Assembly (NCBI RefSeq): GCF_000308295.2 | Contig: NZ_HG326654.1 | Coordinates: 764,759 to 828,758, forward strand | Length of the DNA stretch: 64,000 nt | Source of the DNA: Afipia birgiae 34632 | Lineage (GTDB): Bacteria; Pseudomonadota; Alphaproteobacteria; Rhizobiales; Xanthobacteraceae | Direction of reading: 5' to 3' | In this document: positions 1-8,655 of the stretch, in pieces | Layout: each line of letters starts with the position of its first letter | Position numbering within the stretch: the first letter of the stretch is position 1 | Notes under the pieces: generated by a model | The model's database searches: none | Told to the model about the DNA's origin: nothing | What the model saw: only the letters and a program-made list of their open reading frames with translations | Made by a program: the position numbers and the translations under genes

Positions 1-253
1 GATCGCGCGGCGGTCCATTGGACTGAAGCGCGGCGGCACGACGGGCGGCATCGGCTTCGACCCGGCGCACCGCATCTTCGAGCGCCAGCCGCTCACGGGT
101 GATTTCGGCTTCACTCAATGCGGGCTGCACGCCGCGCAGCTGGGAAATCAGGGCCGTCCGTGCGCGCTCATAGAGCGCACGACGTTGTTCGCCGGGAGCA
201 CTGGGGTCCAGTCCGGCGATGGCACGGGCTATGAGCGGATAGTAATCAGCCAT
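1..253 (-). CDS. Conserved hypothetical protein, N-terminal part (runs off the window)
   Basis: The gene reads leftward out of the window, so only the first 84 residues are visible, beginning MADYYPLIARAIAGLDP. The visible part is rich in Ala, Arg and Glu and looks helical. It contains ERARTALISQLRG followed by a charged stretch (EAEITRERLALEDAVRRVEAD) expected to form an amphipathic or coiled-coil helix. I know similar short proteins from Bradyrhizobium-type genomes, but none with an assigned function. There is no signal peptide or membrane segment in the visible part. It lies downstream of purA on the same strand with about 140 bases between them, so it may have its own promoter. The start is the only ATG that opens this frame. 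Confidence 0.7.
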   Translation of the reverse strand, partial: MADYYPLIARAIAGLDPSAPGEQRRALYERARTALISQLRGVQPALSEAEITRERLALEDAVRRVEADAARRAAALQSNGPPRD

Positions 254-335
254 TCTGGTCCAGTTTGCAGGATTCTCCCCGAACCCTGTACTTAAAAAAC
301 GTCAATCAACAGAACACAGTCAACACGCTACAGGC

Positions 336-402
336 GATCTTTTGCGCAAGCACGGCCCGATCCGAAAACCGGGTCCCACTTTTCGGGGCCACGCTTATGC
401 CT
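336..402. repeat. Rhizobial intergenic palindrome overlapping the purA stop
   Basis: The stretch contains CCGAAAACCGGGTCCCACTTTTCGG, an imperfect hairpin, bordered by TTTTGCGCAAGCACG on one side and CACGCTTATGCCTCA on the other. This layout resembles the abundant RIME-like palindromes of rhizobial genomes. The last codons and stop of purA lie inside its right end, so the repeat may also serve as the transcript end of purA. Assignment to the family is from memory of its consensus, not a search. Confidence 0.55.
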
Positions 403-1687
403 CAAACGGGTTTTGCACGAGGATAGTATCCTCGCGTTCCGGGCTGGTGGAAAGCAGCGCAATCGGGCAGCCGACCAATTCCTCGACCCGGCGAACATAC
501 TTGATGGCTTGCGCCGGCAGATCCGCCCACGACCGGGCGTTGGCCGTCGGCTCTTTCCAGCCTTCGATGGTTTCATAGATCGGCACGACGCGCGCCTGGG
601 CGCCCTCACCGGCCGGCAGATGATCGATCTCCTTGCCGTCGAGCGTATAGCCGACACAGACCTGGATCTCATCGAAGCCGTCGAGGATGTCGAGCTTGGT
701 CAGCGCGAGACCATGAATGCCGCAGGTCCGGGCCGTCTGCCGCACCAGCACGGCATCGAACCAGCCGCAGCGGCGCTTGCGTCCCGTGTTGACGCCGAAT
801 TCCTTGCCGCGCTGGCCGATCAGTTCGCCGATCTCGTTGGTCAGTTCGGTCGGGAACGGGCCTTGCCCGACGCGAGTCGTATAGGCCTTGCAGATGCCGA
901 GCACATAACCGACCGAACTCGGGCCCATGCCGGTGCCGGTCGCGGCCTGCGCCGCCACGGTGTTGGACGAGGTGACGTAGGGATAGGTGCCGTGATCGAC
1001 ATCGAGCAGCGCGCCCTGCGCGCCCTCGAACAGGATGCGCTTGCCTTCGCGGCGCTTGTGGTCGAGCAGGTTCCACACCGAATCCGCGAACGGCAGCACC
1101 TGCGGCGCAACCGCCATCAACTCGGACAGGACGTCTTTGCCATCGATCTCGGGCAGGTTCAGGCCGCGACGCAGCGCGTTGTGATGTGTCAGCAGGCGGT
1201 CGATCTTGTGCGGCAACGTATCGGGGTCGGCGAGATCCATCAGCCGGATCGCCCGGCGGCCGACCTTGTCTTCATAGGCCGGGCCGATGCCGCGCTGGGT
1301 GGTGCCGATGGCGTTAGCCTTGCTGGCGTTCTCCCGCACCGAATCCAGTTCGCGATGCAGCGGCAGGATCAGCGTGACGTTCTCGGCGATGCGCAGATTG
1401 TCGCGCGTGATGGACACGTCCTGGCTGCGGAGCTTGTCGAGTTCGGCGAGAAAGGCTTGCGGGTCGAACACCACGCCGTTGCCGATGACCGACAGCTTCG
1501 ACGGCCGCAGCACGCCCGAGGGGAGCAGCGCGAGCTTGTAGGTCTTGCCGTTGATGACGAGCGTATGGCCGGCATTGTGGCCGCCCTGAAAGCGAACGAC
1601 GATGTCGGCTTGCTCCGACAACCAGTCGACGATCTTGCCTTTCCCTTCGTCGCCCCACTGGGCGCCGACGACAACAACGTTAGCCAT
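395..1687 (-). CDS. purA: Adenylosuccinate synthetase PurA
   Basis: PurA condenses IMP with aspartate using GTP, giving adenylosuccinate, the first committed step from IMP to AMP in the cytosol. The 430-residue product has the family's usual length. The GTP-binding loop GDEGKGK (residues 12-18), with the catalytic Asp next to the loop, and the GGHNAGHT motif with its catalytic His (about residue 41) are both present. Further family signatures follow, including [14 protein letters not shown] and [22 protein letters not shown]. The frame stays open further upstream, but homology starts at [15 protein letters not shown], so I chose the ATG at 1687, which has a GGGAG motif 13 bases upstream. It appears to be monocistronic. 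Confidence 0.97.
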   Translation of the reverse strand: MANVVVVGAQWGDEGKGKIVDWLSEQADIVVRFQGGHNAGHTLVINGKTYKLALLPSGVLRPSKLSVIGNGVVFDPQAFLAELDKLRSQDVSITRDNLRIAENVTLILPLHRELDSVRENASKANAIGTTQRGIGPAYEDKVGRRAIRLMDLADPDTLPHKIDRLLTHHNALRRGLNLPEIDGKDVLSELMAVAPQVLPFADSVWNLLDHKRREGKRILFEGAQGALLDVDHGTYPYVTSSNTVAAQAATGTGMGPSSVGYVLGICKAYTTRVGQGPFPTELTNEIGELIGQRGKEFGVNTGRKRRCGWFDAVLVRQTARTCGIHGLALTKLDILDGFDEIQVCVGYTLDGKEIDHLPAGEGAQARVVPIYETIEGWKEPTANARSWADLPAQAIKYVRRVEELVGCPIALLSTSPEREDTILVQNPFEA

Positions 1688-2182
1688 TTCCAGACATTCT
1701 CCCGCAACCCGCAAATCCGCTCGAATTCCAGCCGGCAGAATTCCAGCGCCTTGCAGCTTGGGTGGCGCGCTAGCGAGGCATGTCACCGGATAACGGATGC
1801 GCGCAGGGGACGCAAGCGCCAACGGGTATCGATGCTCGCGCCGAATGGGGTGCAAACCATTGATATCCCCAAATAATTCTGGATAGCCCCAGCCATCCTT
1901 GCAAAGTCTCCAATTCGCCACCGACATAAACAGCCTCGCACGGCGTTCTCCCGTCAAACTGCGGAGTTTTCACTCCTGGTTGAGGGGGGAGCGAGGAAGG
2001 CCCACCTGGCCTTCGCTTGACGGCGCCTGTCGGGATTGCTGCTTCGCTCGCAATGGCAAGGCGATGCAGGCAAGCGCCAATTCGCGCGTTGCCCGCATGG
2101 TGCAATGGAGCAATCCGGGATTGGCGGTTGTGACGGTGCGAAATATCGGCACAACTTGACGCACCCTCTTTCCCAAAGCCCC
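1688..2182. other. Intergenic region between divergent purA and EamA gene
   Basis: About 495 bases without a convincing gene, holding the divergent promoters of purA and the permease. At 2033-2055 there is half of the GATTGCTTCGCTCGCAATG palindrome found complete at 12832-12913 and 19764-19846, so a decayed copy of that repeat sits here. The open frames seen on both strands have no recognisable product and no ribosome binding site. Confidence 0.5.
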
Positions 2183-3130
2183 ATGACCGTCGCCGATCCG
2201 CCCTTGCGCAAGCCCTCGCCGGCCAGTTGGCTTTTCAATCAGCCCTATTTGATGCTCAGCCTGATGTCGCTGTTCTGGGCGATGAACATCGTGCTCGGCC
2301 GTTTCGTCGCGGGTCATGTGCCGCCATTCGCCCTCACATTCAGCCGCTGGGCCGGGACATTTCTTGTACTCGTTCCTTTCGCCTGGCCCTACCTCGTGCG
2401 CGACTGGCCGGTGATCCGAAAGAACCTGCCGCTGTTGCTGCTGCTCGCGTTTACCGGCTTCGCGTTCAACAACGCGCTGTCGTACTGGGGCCTGCAACAC
2501 ACCCAGGCCCTGAACGCGCTGCTGATCCAGTCGTCGGGGCCGCTGTTCGTCGCGCTGTGGTCGCTGATGCTGTTCGGCGTGAGGCTGTCATGGATGCAGG
2601 CGGCCGGCATCCTCGTCTCGCTGCTCGGTGTGCTTGTCATCGTCCTGCGCGGAGATCTCGCCGCGCTGGCAGCGATCCAGGTCAACGCCGGCGACATCAG
2701 TTTCGCCGCCGCGCTGTTCGTGTTCGGGCTGTACTCCGCCCTGATGCCGAAACGTCCGAGGATCAATCCGCTGTCGCTGATCGCCTTCACCACCGGCATG
2801 GGCGCGGTGATGCTGGTGCCGCTGGTGGGATGGGAAATCTCCACCGGCGATCATTTGAAATTTGATACGCTCACAATATCGACGGTCGTGTTCGTCGTGC
2901 TGTTTCCCTCGACGCTGGCCTACATCTTCTTCAACCGCGGCATCGAACTGATCGGACCTAACCGCGCCGCGCCGTTCTTCCATCTGGTGCCGGTGTTCGG
3001 CTCGGTGATGGCGATCGTGCTGCTCGGCGAAAAGCCGGAGCTGTTTCATCTGGTGGGCTACGTGCTGGTGCTGGCGGGTATTTTCACCGCATCGCGGCGC
3101 GGATCGGCCGGGAAACGTCCCGCTTCCTAG
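2183..3130 (+). CDS. EamA/DMT-family membrane transporter
   Basis: A 315-residue inner-membrane protein with about ten hydrophobic segments arranged as two EamA (DUF6) repeats, the usual size for the drug/metabolite transporter superfamily. The first repeat begins near YLMLSLMSLFWAMNIVLG and includes NNALSYWGLQ; the second begins near the GDISFAAALFVFGLYSALM segment and ends in a Gly/Ala-rich helix followed by a short basic tail. Members export amino acids, nucleosides or drugs, but the substrate cannot be read from sequence. The frame is open further upstream, but the ATG at 2183 starts at the first conserved region. Its TAG stop lies in the left end of an inverted repeat (3127-3205). Confidence 0.85.
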   Translation: MTVADPPLRKPSPASWLFNQPYLMLSLMSLFWAMNIVLGRFVAGHVPPFALTFSRWAGTFLVLVPFAWPYLVRDWPVIRKNLPLLLLLAFTGFAFNNALSYWGLQHTQALNALLIQSSGPLFVALWSLMLFGVRLSWMQAAGILVSLLGVLVIVLRGDLAALAAIQVNAGDISFAAALFVFGLYSALMPKRPRINPLSLIAFTTGMGAVMLVPLVGWEISTGDHLKFDTLTISTVVFVVLFPSTLAYIFFNRGIELIGPNRAAPFFHLVPVFGSVMAIVLLGEKPELFHLVGYVLVLAGIFTASRRGSAGKRPAS

Positions 3131-3205
3131 TGGAGTGGATTTGACATTCACGCCCCCCCCCGGCAGCGAGTCCTCAAGCGAATGTCAAATCCAAAACTCC
3201 ACTAG
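3127..3205. repeat. Inverted repeat, copy A of the GACATTC family
   Basis: CTAGTGGAGTGGATTTGACATTC on the left pairs with GAATGTCAAATCC...ACTCCACTAG on the right around a C-rich loop. The arms would form a long stem in RNA or a cruciform in DNA. It is related to copies B (3216-3301) and C (51608-51684), which share the central GACATTC/GAATGTC arms. The left end supplies the stop codon of the EamA gene. Confidence 0.75.
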
Positions 3206-3215
3206 AAACTTATAT

Positions 3216-3301
3216 TTGCCAGTGGTCCTTTGATTCTAACATTTGCAGGAATGCCTGCTGAAACGGGGTGCGAATGTTAGAATCGGACCACTGACTGGCA
3301 A
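3216..3301. repeat. Inverted repeat, copy B of the GACATTC family
   Basis: The arms AGTGGTCC...GATTCTAACATTTGC and GCGAATGTTAGAATCGGACCACT pair closely, and an outer TTGCCAGT/ACTGGCAA pairing extends the stem. The loop AGGAATGCCTGCTGAAACGG matches that of copy C at 51608 in part (TGCCTGC). It lies only 10 bases after copy A and upstream of the Bug-protein gene. Confidence 0.75.
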
Positions 3302-3403
3302 TTCGCCAGGACTTCGCGCAATCTCTGCCCCAAGCGAACGGCGCAGGTCACCGATGACCTGACGATCGGCGCATAAAGAATCGACAGGGCGGAGACACCA
3401 TCA

Positions 3404-4396
3404 ATGAACTTTCTGAAATCAACGATTTCGCCAATGGCCGCGGCGCTCGCGGTTGCCGCAGGCGCTCTGGCTGCCGGACCGTCGTCCGCGCAGACGGCCT
3501 GGCCCGCGCCGGGCAAGAACATCACGCTGGTGCTGCCGTTCGCGGCGGGAAGCGGCACCGACAGCACCACGCGCCTGATCTCGAAGGAACTCGCCACCGG
3601 GCTCGGCGCCAACATCGTGATCGATAACAAACCCGGCGCCAACGGTTCGATCGCGGCGAGTTATGTCGCGCGTTCGGAGCCGGACGGCTACACGATTTTC
3701 GTCACGACCAATACGTCGCACTCGGCCAATCCGTATCTCCTGAAGAACATGACGTACGATCCGATCAAGGATTTCACGCCGATCGCGCGCACCGGCGACC
3801 TGCCGTTCATGCTGGTGATCAATCCCGAAATCCCGGCCAAGTCGGTCGCCGAACTGGTCGCGCTCGCCAAGGCGAATCCCGGCAAGTACTCCTACGCCAG
3901 CGGCAGCTCGTCGGCGATTGTCTCCGGCGCGACCTTCGCGACGCTGGCCGGCATCGATCTGCTTCACGTGCCCTACAAGAGTTCGCCGCCGGCGCTGACC
4001 GACGTGATCGCCGGCCGGGTCTCCATGATGTTCGTGGACGTGCCGACCGGCCTGCCGCACGTCAACGCCAATGCACTGAAGGCGCTGGCGGTGACCACGA
4101 TGAAGCGTTCCGCGCTGTTGCCCAATCTTCCCACGATGGACGAAGCCGGCGTGAAGGGCTTCGACATCACGTCATGGCAGGGCTATCTCGGCCCCGCCAA
4201 CATGCCGAAGGATATCGTGACGAAGCTGAATGCGGAGATCCGCAAGGTGATCGAGCGGCCCGACATGCAGAAGGAACTGGCCGGCCGCGGCATGGAGGCA
4301 TTTTCCGGCACGCCCGAGAGCTTCGACAAGTTCCTGAAGGAGCAGCTCGTGGTGTGGGAAAAGCTGATCCGCGAAGCCAAGATCGAGAAGCAGTAG
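3404..4396 (+). CDS. Tripartite tricarboxylate transporter (Bug/TctC) periplasmic binding protein
   Basis: A 330-residue Bug-family solute receptor, exported to the periplasm by an N-terminal signal peptide (about residues 1-30, cleavage after SSAQ). The mature protein starts with the characteristic WPAPGKNITLVLPFAAGSGTD, followed by NKPGANGSIAA and the LLHVPYKSSPPALTDVIAG ligand-loop region. These receptors bind carboxylates or related small acids. No TctA/TctB membrane genes are adjacent, which is common because Bug proteins greatly outnumber their permeases. The start has a GGAG motif about 10 bases upstream. The gene is followed by a paired palindrome (4402-4545) whose first half ends in a T-run and could act as its terminator. 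Confidence 0.93.
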   Translation: MNFLKSTISPMAAALAVAAGALAAGPSSAQTAWPAPGKNITLVLPFAAGSGTDSTTRLISKELATGLGANIVIDNKPGANGSIAASYVARSEPDGYTIFVTTNTSHSANPYLLKNMTYDPIKDFTPIARTGDLPFMLVINPEIPAKSVAELVALAKANPGKYSYASGSSSAIVSGATFATLAGIDLLHVPYKSSPPALTDVIAGRVSMMFVDVPTGLPHVNANALKALAVTTMKRSALLPNLPTMDEAGVKGFDITSWQGYLGPANMPKDIVTKLNAEIRKVIERPDMQKELAGRGMEAFSGTPESFDKFLKEQLVVWEKLIREAKIEKQ

Positions 4397-4401
4397 TTTT
4401 A

Positions 4402-4545
4402 TCCCTCCCCCTTGTGGGGAGGGTGGCTGGCCCAAATCCTTTTATTTGGGCCAGTCGGGTGGGGGATTTTTTAGAAGCACTGGCGGCGCTGGCCCCCCAC
4501 CCTGACCGGCTATGCCGGTCTTCCCTCCCCACAAGGGGGAGGGAG
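4402..4545. repeat. Inverted pair of two-hairpin CCCTCCCC...GGGTGGGG repeats (REPIN-like)
   Basis: The left copy (about 4402-4466) has hairpin CCCTCCCCC TTGT GGGGAGGG, a second hairpin built on TGGCCCAAA/TTTGGGCCA, then GGGTGGGGG and a T-run. The right copy (about 4491-4545) is the same element in inverse orientation: CCCCCCACCC, hairpin GACCGGC/GCCGGTC, then CCCTCCCC ACAA GGGGGAGGG. A spacer of about 25 bases separates them. Because the flanking genes converge, the pair probably also works as a two-way terminator. Confidence 0.85.
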
Positions 4546-4561
4546 AAGACGAACGCGGCCG

Positions 4562-6250
4562 TTAAGCCGCCCGCACCTTGCCGAGGAATTCGTCCACCGC
4601 CGAGCGCAGCATGCCCGATTGCTGGTCGAGATCGCGGGCGCTGGTAAGAACGACCGACGCCGCATTGCCGGTGGCCGAAGCCGCCGCGCTGACGCCGCCG
4701 ATGTGATCGCTGATCTCGGCGGAGCCCGCCGCCACCGACTGAATGTTGCGCGCGATCTCCCGGGTAGCGGCGCCCTGTTCTTCAACGGCGCTGGAGATAT
4801 TCAGCGTGATCTCGCTCATGCGCGCGATCGTCGCGGTGATGCCGCCGATCGACGTCACCGCATCGTTGGTCGTCGCCTGCATCGCTGCGACCTGAGCCGA
4901 AATCTCTTCGGTTGCCTTGGCGGTCTGGGTGGCCAGCGCCTTCACTTCCGATGCGACGACGGCGAAACCGCGCCCCGCCTCACCCGCGCGCGCCGCCTCG
5001 ATGGTGGCGTTGAGCGCAAGCAGATTGGTCTGCGCTGCGATACTGTGAATGAGCTGCACCACCTCGCCGATCTTTTCGGCGCCGCTGGAAAGAACCTGCA
5101 CCGTCGCGTTGGTGCGCTCGGCATCGGCCACGGCCTTGCTCGCGATCTCATTCGACTGATTGACCTGGCGGGAGATTTCCGCGACCGAACTGGACAGTTC
5201 CTCGGCGGCGGCCGCCACCGTACCGACGTCGTTCGATGCCTTCTCCGAAGCCGATCCCACGGTCGCCGCGCGGGCGCTCGCGTCCGTCGCCGAATGGGTC
5301 ATCGATTGCGCTGTGGTCTGCATGCCGGCCGCAGACGATGCCACCGAACGCACGATACCGTTCACGCTGCTCTCGAATTCCAGGGCGATCGCATGCATTG
5401 CGTTCGTGCGTTCCTCCGCCGCCCGCTTCCGCGTCTCGGCGTCGGTGCTTTCAAGGTCACGCATGCGCAGCGCGTTGTCCTTGAACACCTGCACCGTCTC
5501 CGCCATGGCGCCGATCTCGTCGCGCCGGCCGATGCCCGGTATCTCCTCCTCAAGCCGGCCATCAGCCAGCGTCTTCATGCGCGCGCCGAGCTGGCCGAGC
5601 GGACGGGTAATGCTGCGGCCGATGAACCAGGCCACCGCGCCGGAAATCACGCCGATACCAAGGATCGCGGCGCCCAGCGCCATTGCGATCTGCATCAGCT
5701 TGGCGTCGAGGTCGTCGACATATGCGCCGGTGCCGACGAACATATTCCAGCCGGGAATTCCGGCGGCATAGGAGACTTTCGGGGCCAGTTCGGGCTGGCC
5801 CGGCTTCTGCCAAAAGTAATGGATCGTGACGTCGCCCTTGGCGGCAACACCGTCGCGCATTTCACGGGTGGACTTGCGCCCGTTCACCTCATTGTCGAGA
5901 TGGCTGGTGCCGATCTGCTTCGGATTGAGCACCGCAACCGCAATGCCCTCCATTGTGTAGACGAACATGTAGCCCGCGCCGTTGTCGTAAGTCATGTTCT
6001 GGACCCGCTGGACCCACTGCTCGATCGCAGCGTCCTTGGTCAGCTTCCCGGCATCCACCTGCTTCTGGTATCCGATGGCCATGTTCTTGGCAGTATCGAC
6101 GATCGCACGGAGCTGCTCCTTCCGCGCGCTGAACATTTCGTTCTGCATCATGCGGGCGGCAAAAAAGCCTGCGGCACACAGACCAATCAGAGTGACGCAC
6201 ACCAGAACGCCCAGCTTCAGGGCAACGGGCCAGTTATTCAAAAATTTCAC
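4562..6250 (-). CDS. Methyl-accepting chemotaxis protein with single Cache sensor
   Basis: A 562-residue chemoreceptor anchored in the inner membrane. It has a first membrane helix (about residues 9-30), a periplasmic single-Cache sensor ([19 protein letters not shown], then [21 protein letters not shown]), a second membrane helix near residue 200, a HAMP domain ([14 protein letters not shown]) and a cytoplasmic signalling domain. The tip of the signalling domain ([19 protein letters not shown]) would contact CheA and CheW. sCache_2 sensors usually bind small organic acids. I chose the GTG at 6250, which has GGAGAAGC just upstream, over an ATG 57 bases earlier that only adds an Arg-rich leader. 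No che genes are nearby. A truncated paralogue lies directly upstream (6490-6648). Confidence 0.93.
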   Translation of the reverse strand: MKFLNNWPVALKLGVLVCVTLIGLCAAGFFAARMMQNEMFSARKEQLRAIVDTAKNMAIGYQKQVDAGKLTKDAAIEQWVQRVQNMTYDNGAGYMFVYTMEGIAVAVLNPKQIGTSHLDNEVNGRKSTREMRDGVAAKGDVTIHYFWQKPGQPELAPKVSYAAGIPGWNMFVGTGAYVDDLDAKLMQIAMALGAAILGIGVISGAVAWFIGRSITRPLGQLGARMKTLADGRLEEEIPGIGRRDEIGAMAETVQVFKDNALRMRDLESTDAETRKRAAEERTNAMHAIALEFESSVNGIVRSVASSAAGMQTTAQSMTHSATDASARAATVGSASEKASNDVGTVAAAAEELSSSVAEISRQVNQSNEIASKAVADAERTNATVQVLSSGAEKIGEVVQLIHSIAAQTNLLALNATIEAARAGEAGRGFAVVASEVKALATQTAKATEEISAQVAAMQATTNDAVTSIGGITATIARMSEITLNISSAVEEQGAATREIARNIQSVAAGSAEISDHIGGVSAAASATGNAASVVLTSARDLDQQSGMLRSAVDEFLGKVRAA

Positions 6251-6387
6251 GCGGCTTCTCCGGGAAAATTGGCGCGGACGCGCCACAAGCAAGAAGTAAG
6301 AATTCACTTCCTTTATAGGAAGATTGTTGAATCTTTCTTACCCGTCGTCCGCCTGGCGCCCACGGCTGGCATTCGAGACACTGAGAC

Positions 6388-6420
6388 AAAAAGGCGCGGC
6401 TGCCTTCCAGCAGCCGCGCC
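6388..6420 (-). terminator. Rho-independent terminator on the minus strand
   Basis: An 11-bp perfect GC stem (GGCGCGGCTGC / GCAGCCGCGCC) with the loop CTTCCA is followed on the minus strand by TTTTT. It lies about 70 bases beyond the end of the chemoreceptor remnant and about 230 bases beyond serA, so it probably ends the serC-serA transcript. Confidence 0.85.
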
Positions 6421-6489
6421 TGTTGTGTGTTCGATGGTATTCGATGCTTCCGGATCAGCACCGGAGGATCGCTCTCCTCAGCGGAGAGA

Positions 6490-6648
6490 TTACGCCGCCC
6501 GCACCGCCGTGCCGGTCGCGGCGGCCGCCGCGCTGACGCCGCCGATGTGATCGCTGATCTCGGTCGATCCCGCCGCCACCGACTGGATGTTGCGCGCGAT
6601 CTCCCGCGTAGCGGGCGCCCTGCTTTTCGACGGCGCTGGAGATATTCG
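6490..6648 (-). pseudogene. Decayed C-terminal fragment of a second chemoreceptor gene
   Basis: On the minus strand this stretch encodes NISSAVEKQGA and, after a one-base insertion, [15 protein letters not shown], then [19 protein letters not shown] and finally VRAA and a stop. It matches the last part of the intact chemoreceptor at 4562-6250 almost codon for codon. It has lost about 30 codons between the SAATG-like segment and the terminal VRAA, and everything upstream of NISSAV. The homology stops 3 bases before the serA stop codon, so the 5' part was removed by a deletion that brought the fragment next to serA. It cannot be translated into a working protein. Confidence 0.9.
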
Positions 6649-6651
6649 GCC

Positions 6652-8241
6652 CTAAAAGGTCAGCACCTTGGCCTGCTTGACCTGCGGCAACGCCGCCACC
6701 TTGGCGAGAACATCGGCCGGCACCGCGCCGTCGACTTCGACCAGCGCGATGGCGTCGCCGCCCTGCTCGTTACGGCCGAGATGGAAGGTCGCGATGTTGA
6801 TCTTGGCGTCGCCGAGCAGCGAGGCGAACTTGCCGATGAAACCCGGCTTGTCCTCGTTGGTGATGTAGATCATCGACTTGCCGAACTCCGCATCGACGCG
6901 GATGCCCTTGATGTCCACGAGGCGCGGCTTTCCGTCGTGATAGACCGTGCCGGACACCGACCGCTCCTGCCGTTCGGTCGTAACGGTGACCGTGATCAGG
7001 CTTTCATAGTCGCTCCGTGCGGCACGAGTCACCTCATCCACCACCATGCCGCGCTCCTTCGCCACCACCGGCGCGGAAACGACGTTGACGTCGCCCAGCA
7101 TCGGCCGCAGCAGCCCGGTCAGCGCCGCCGAGGTCAGCGCCTTGATCTTCATGTCCGCGACCACGCCTTCATAGGTGATCGTGACCTTGGCGATGCCGGT
7201 CTCGGTCAGCTGGCCCGCGAATGAGCCGAGCTTTTCGGCCAGTTCAATAAAGGGCTTCAGCTTCGGCGCTTCCTCCGCCGTGATCGAGGGGAAGTTGACG
7301 GCGTTGGAGATCGCGCCAGTCAAAAGGTAATCCGACATCTGTTCGGCGACCTGCAACGCGACGTTTTCCTGCGCTTCCGTAGTGGATGCGCCCAGATGCG
7401 GCGTGCAGATGACGTTGGGATGACCGAACAGCACGTTGGTCTTGGCCGGCTCCTCCACGAACACGTCGAAGGCGGCGCCCGCGACCTGCTTGGAATTCAG
7501 CGCATCGACCAGCGCCTGCTCATCGACCAGACCGCCGCGCGCGCAATTGATGATGCGCACGCCCTTCTTCATCTTGGCGAGCGAGGCCGCATCGATGATG
7601 TTCTTGGTCTTGTCGGTCAGCGGGGTGTGCAGCGTGATGAAGTCGGCGCGCTTGAACAGATCCTCAAGCTCGACCTTCTCGACGCCGATGTCCTTGGCGC
7701 GCTCCGGCGACAGGAACGGATCGAACGCGATGACCTTCATGCGCAGCCCAAGCGCGCGGTCGGCGACGATCGAGCCGATGTTGCCGGCGCCGATCACGCC
7801 GAGGGTCTTGGCGGTGATCTCGACGCCCATAAAGCGGTTCTTTTCCCACTTGCCGGCCTGGGTCGAGGCATCGGCGGCGGGAATTTCGCGGGCCAGCGCC
7901 AGCATCAGCGTGATGGCATGTTCAGCGGTGGTGATCGAATTTCCGAACGGCGTGTTCATCACGATGATGCCCTTGGCCGTGGCGGCCGGGATCTCGACGT
8001 TGTCGACGCCGATGCCGGCGCGGCCGATCACCTTCAACCTTGTCGCCTTCTCGAGGATCTTCGCCGTCGCCTTGGTGGCGGAGCGGATCGCGAGGCCGTC
8101 ATAGTTGCCGATAATCCCGGCGAGCTTGTCCTTGTCCTTGCCGAGATCCGGCTGGAAATCGACCTCGACGCCGCGATCCTTGAAGATCTGCACCGCGGCA
8201 GGAGACAACGCATCGGAAATGAGTACTTTGGGTTTGGACAT
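6652..8241 (-). CDS. serA: D-3-phosphoglycerate dehydrogenase SerA
   Basis: SerA oxidises 3-phosphoglycerate to 3-phosphohydroxypyruvate with NAD, the first step of serine synthesis. The 529-residue product is the long form of the enzyme. It has a catalytic domain split around the NAD-binding fold (GAGNIG at 151-156), a catalytic His in CTPHLGAST (about 282), an intervening domain and a C-terminal ACT domain (about 455-529, containing NEDKPGFIGKFASLLGD). The ACT domain suggests feedback control by serine. The start has GGAG just upstream. It follows serC on the same strand with one small gene between them, so the group can be read as a serine-pathway transcription unit. Confidence 0.97.
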   Translation of the reverse strand: MSKPKVLISDALSPAAVQIFKDRGVEVDFQPDLGKDKDKLAGIIGNYDGLAIRSATKATAKILEKATRLKVIGRAGIGVDNVEIPAATAKGIIVMNTPFGNSITTAEHAITLMLALAREIPAADASTQAGKWEKNRFMGVEITAKTLGVIGAGNIGSIVADRALGLRMKVIAFDPFLSPERAKDIGVEKVELEDLFKRADFITLHTPLTDKTKNIIDAASLAKMKKGVRIINCARGGLVDEQALVDALNSKQVAGAAFDVFVEEPAKTNVLFGHPNVICTPHLGASTTEAQENVALQVAEQMSDYLLTGAISNAVNFPSITAEEAPKLKPFIELAEKLGSFAGQLTETGIAKVTITYEGVVADMKIKALTSAALTGLLRPMLGDVNVVSAPVVAKERGMVVDEVTRAARSDYESLITVTVTTERQERSVSGTVYHDGKPRLVDIKGIRVDAEFGKSMIYITNEDKPGFIGKFASLLGDAKINIATFHLGRNEQGGDAIALVEVDGAVPADVLAKVAALPQVKQAKVLTF

Positions 8242-8252
8242 GGAAGCTCCAA

Positions 8253-8591
8253 TCAGAAATTTGGGGGGCGCGGCCGGTTCTGCCGCGTCTCGATGATTTC
8301 GTAGTGTTGGGATGTCGCGTCGAAGCGCGACAGCACGGCACGCGCCTTGTCAGGCACGACGCCTTCTTCGTAGTTCGGCCCGGCGAAGGCGATCACCGCG
8401 TCGAGCGTCTCGAACGTCATGATGGTGACGAACTCGACCTCCACGCCGGCATCACGCCGCAGAAGCTGAATGTCGTGGAAGCCCGCGACCTTGCGCGCGA
8501 GAATCCCGGGGAAGATTTCCGTCCGCAGCAGACGTTCGTAAACGTCTGCGTTCGCGGGCGTGGTCCAACCATGCCAGATGCGCGAGATCAT
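8253..8591 (-). CDS. Small antibiotic-biosynthesis-monooxygenase-like (ABM) protein
   Basis: A 112-residue single-domain protein beginning MISRIWHGWTTPANADVYE, with the ferredoxin-like layout of the ABM (dimeric alpha-beta barrel) family: an N-terminal strand, a YERLLRTEIFPGI helix, a VEFVTIMTFETLDAVIAF strand-helix unit and a C-terminal strand with YEIIETRQ. Members include quinol monooxygenases and heme-degrading enzymes, but many have no known reaction. The ATG at 8591 has a strong GGAGG close upstream; the longer open frame runs into a repeat (8613-8638) and was rejected. The gene sits between serC and serA, 11 bases before serA, so it is probably co-transcribed with them. A role in serine synthesis is not established. 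Confidence 0.8.
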   Translation of the reverse strand: MISRIWHGWTTPANADVYERLLRTEIFPGILARKVAGFHDIQLLRRDAGVEVEFVTIMTFETLDAVIAFAGPNYEEGVVPDKARAVLSRFDATSQHYEIIETRQNRPRPPNF

Positions 8592-8612
8592 GAGGGCCTC
8601 CGAAGCGGAGAA

Positions 8613-8638
8613 CCCCTCCCCCATTATGGGAGAGGGAG
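8613..8638. repeat. Short CCCTCCCC-type hairpin repeat
   Basis: CCCCTCCCCCATTATGGGAGAGGG forms a single hairpin and resembles the first hairpin of the larger two-hairpin repeats in this window. It lies in the short gap between serC and the ABM-like gene. Confidence 0.6.
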
Positions 8639-8655
8639 ACGTCATCTTTGGAAAA

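Noticed and set aside
413-1876. 487-codon plus-strand open frame opposite purA
   Set aside because: It is the shadow of purA: the reading is a mirror of a highly conserved gene, the protein is Arg/Asp/Ala-rich without a family, and it has no ribosome binding site.
1770-2238. Minus-strand frames upstream of purA (about 94-111 codons)
   Set aside because: They cover a decayed repeat and purA promoter DNA, have Arg/Pro-rich random products and no ribosome binding site.
4619-6550. 643-codon plus-strand open frame opposite the chemoreceptor
   Set aside because: High-GC antisense frame of the chemoreceptor gene; its Arg/His/Asp composition is typical of such shadows and shows no domain.
8613-8645. 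Longer start for the ABM-like gene (18 extra codons)
   Set aside because: The extra part is translated repeat sequence, and the ATG at 8591 has a much better ribosome site.
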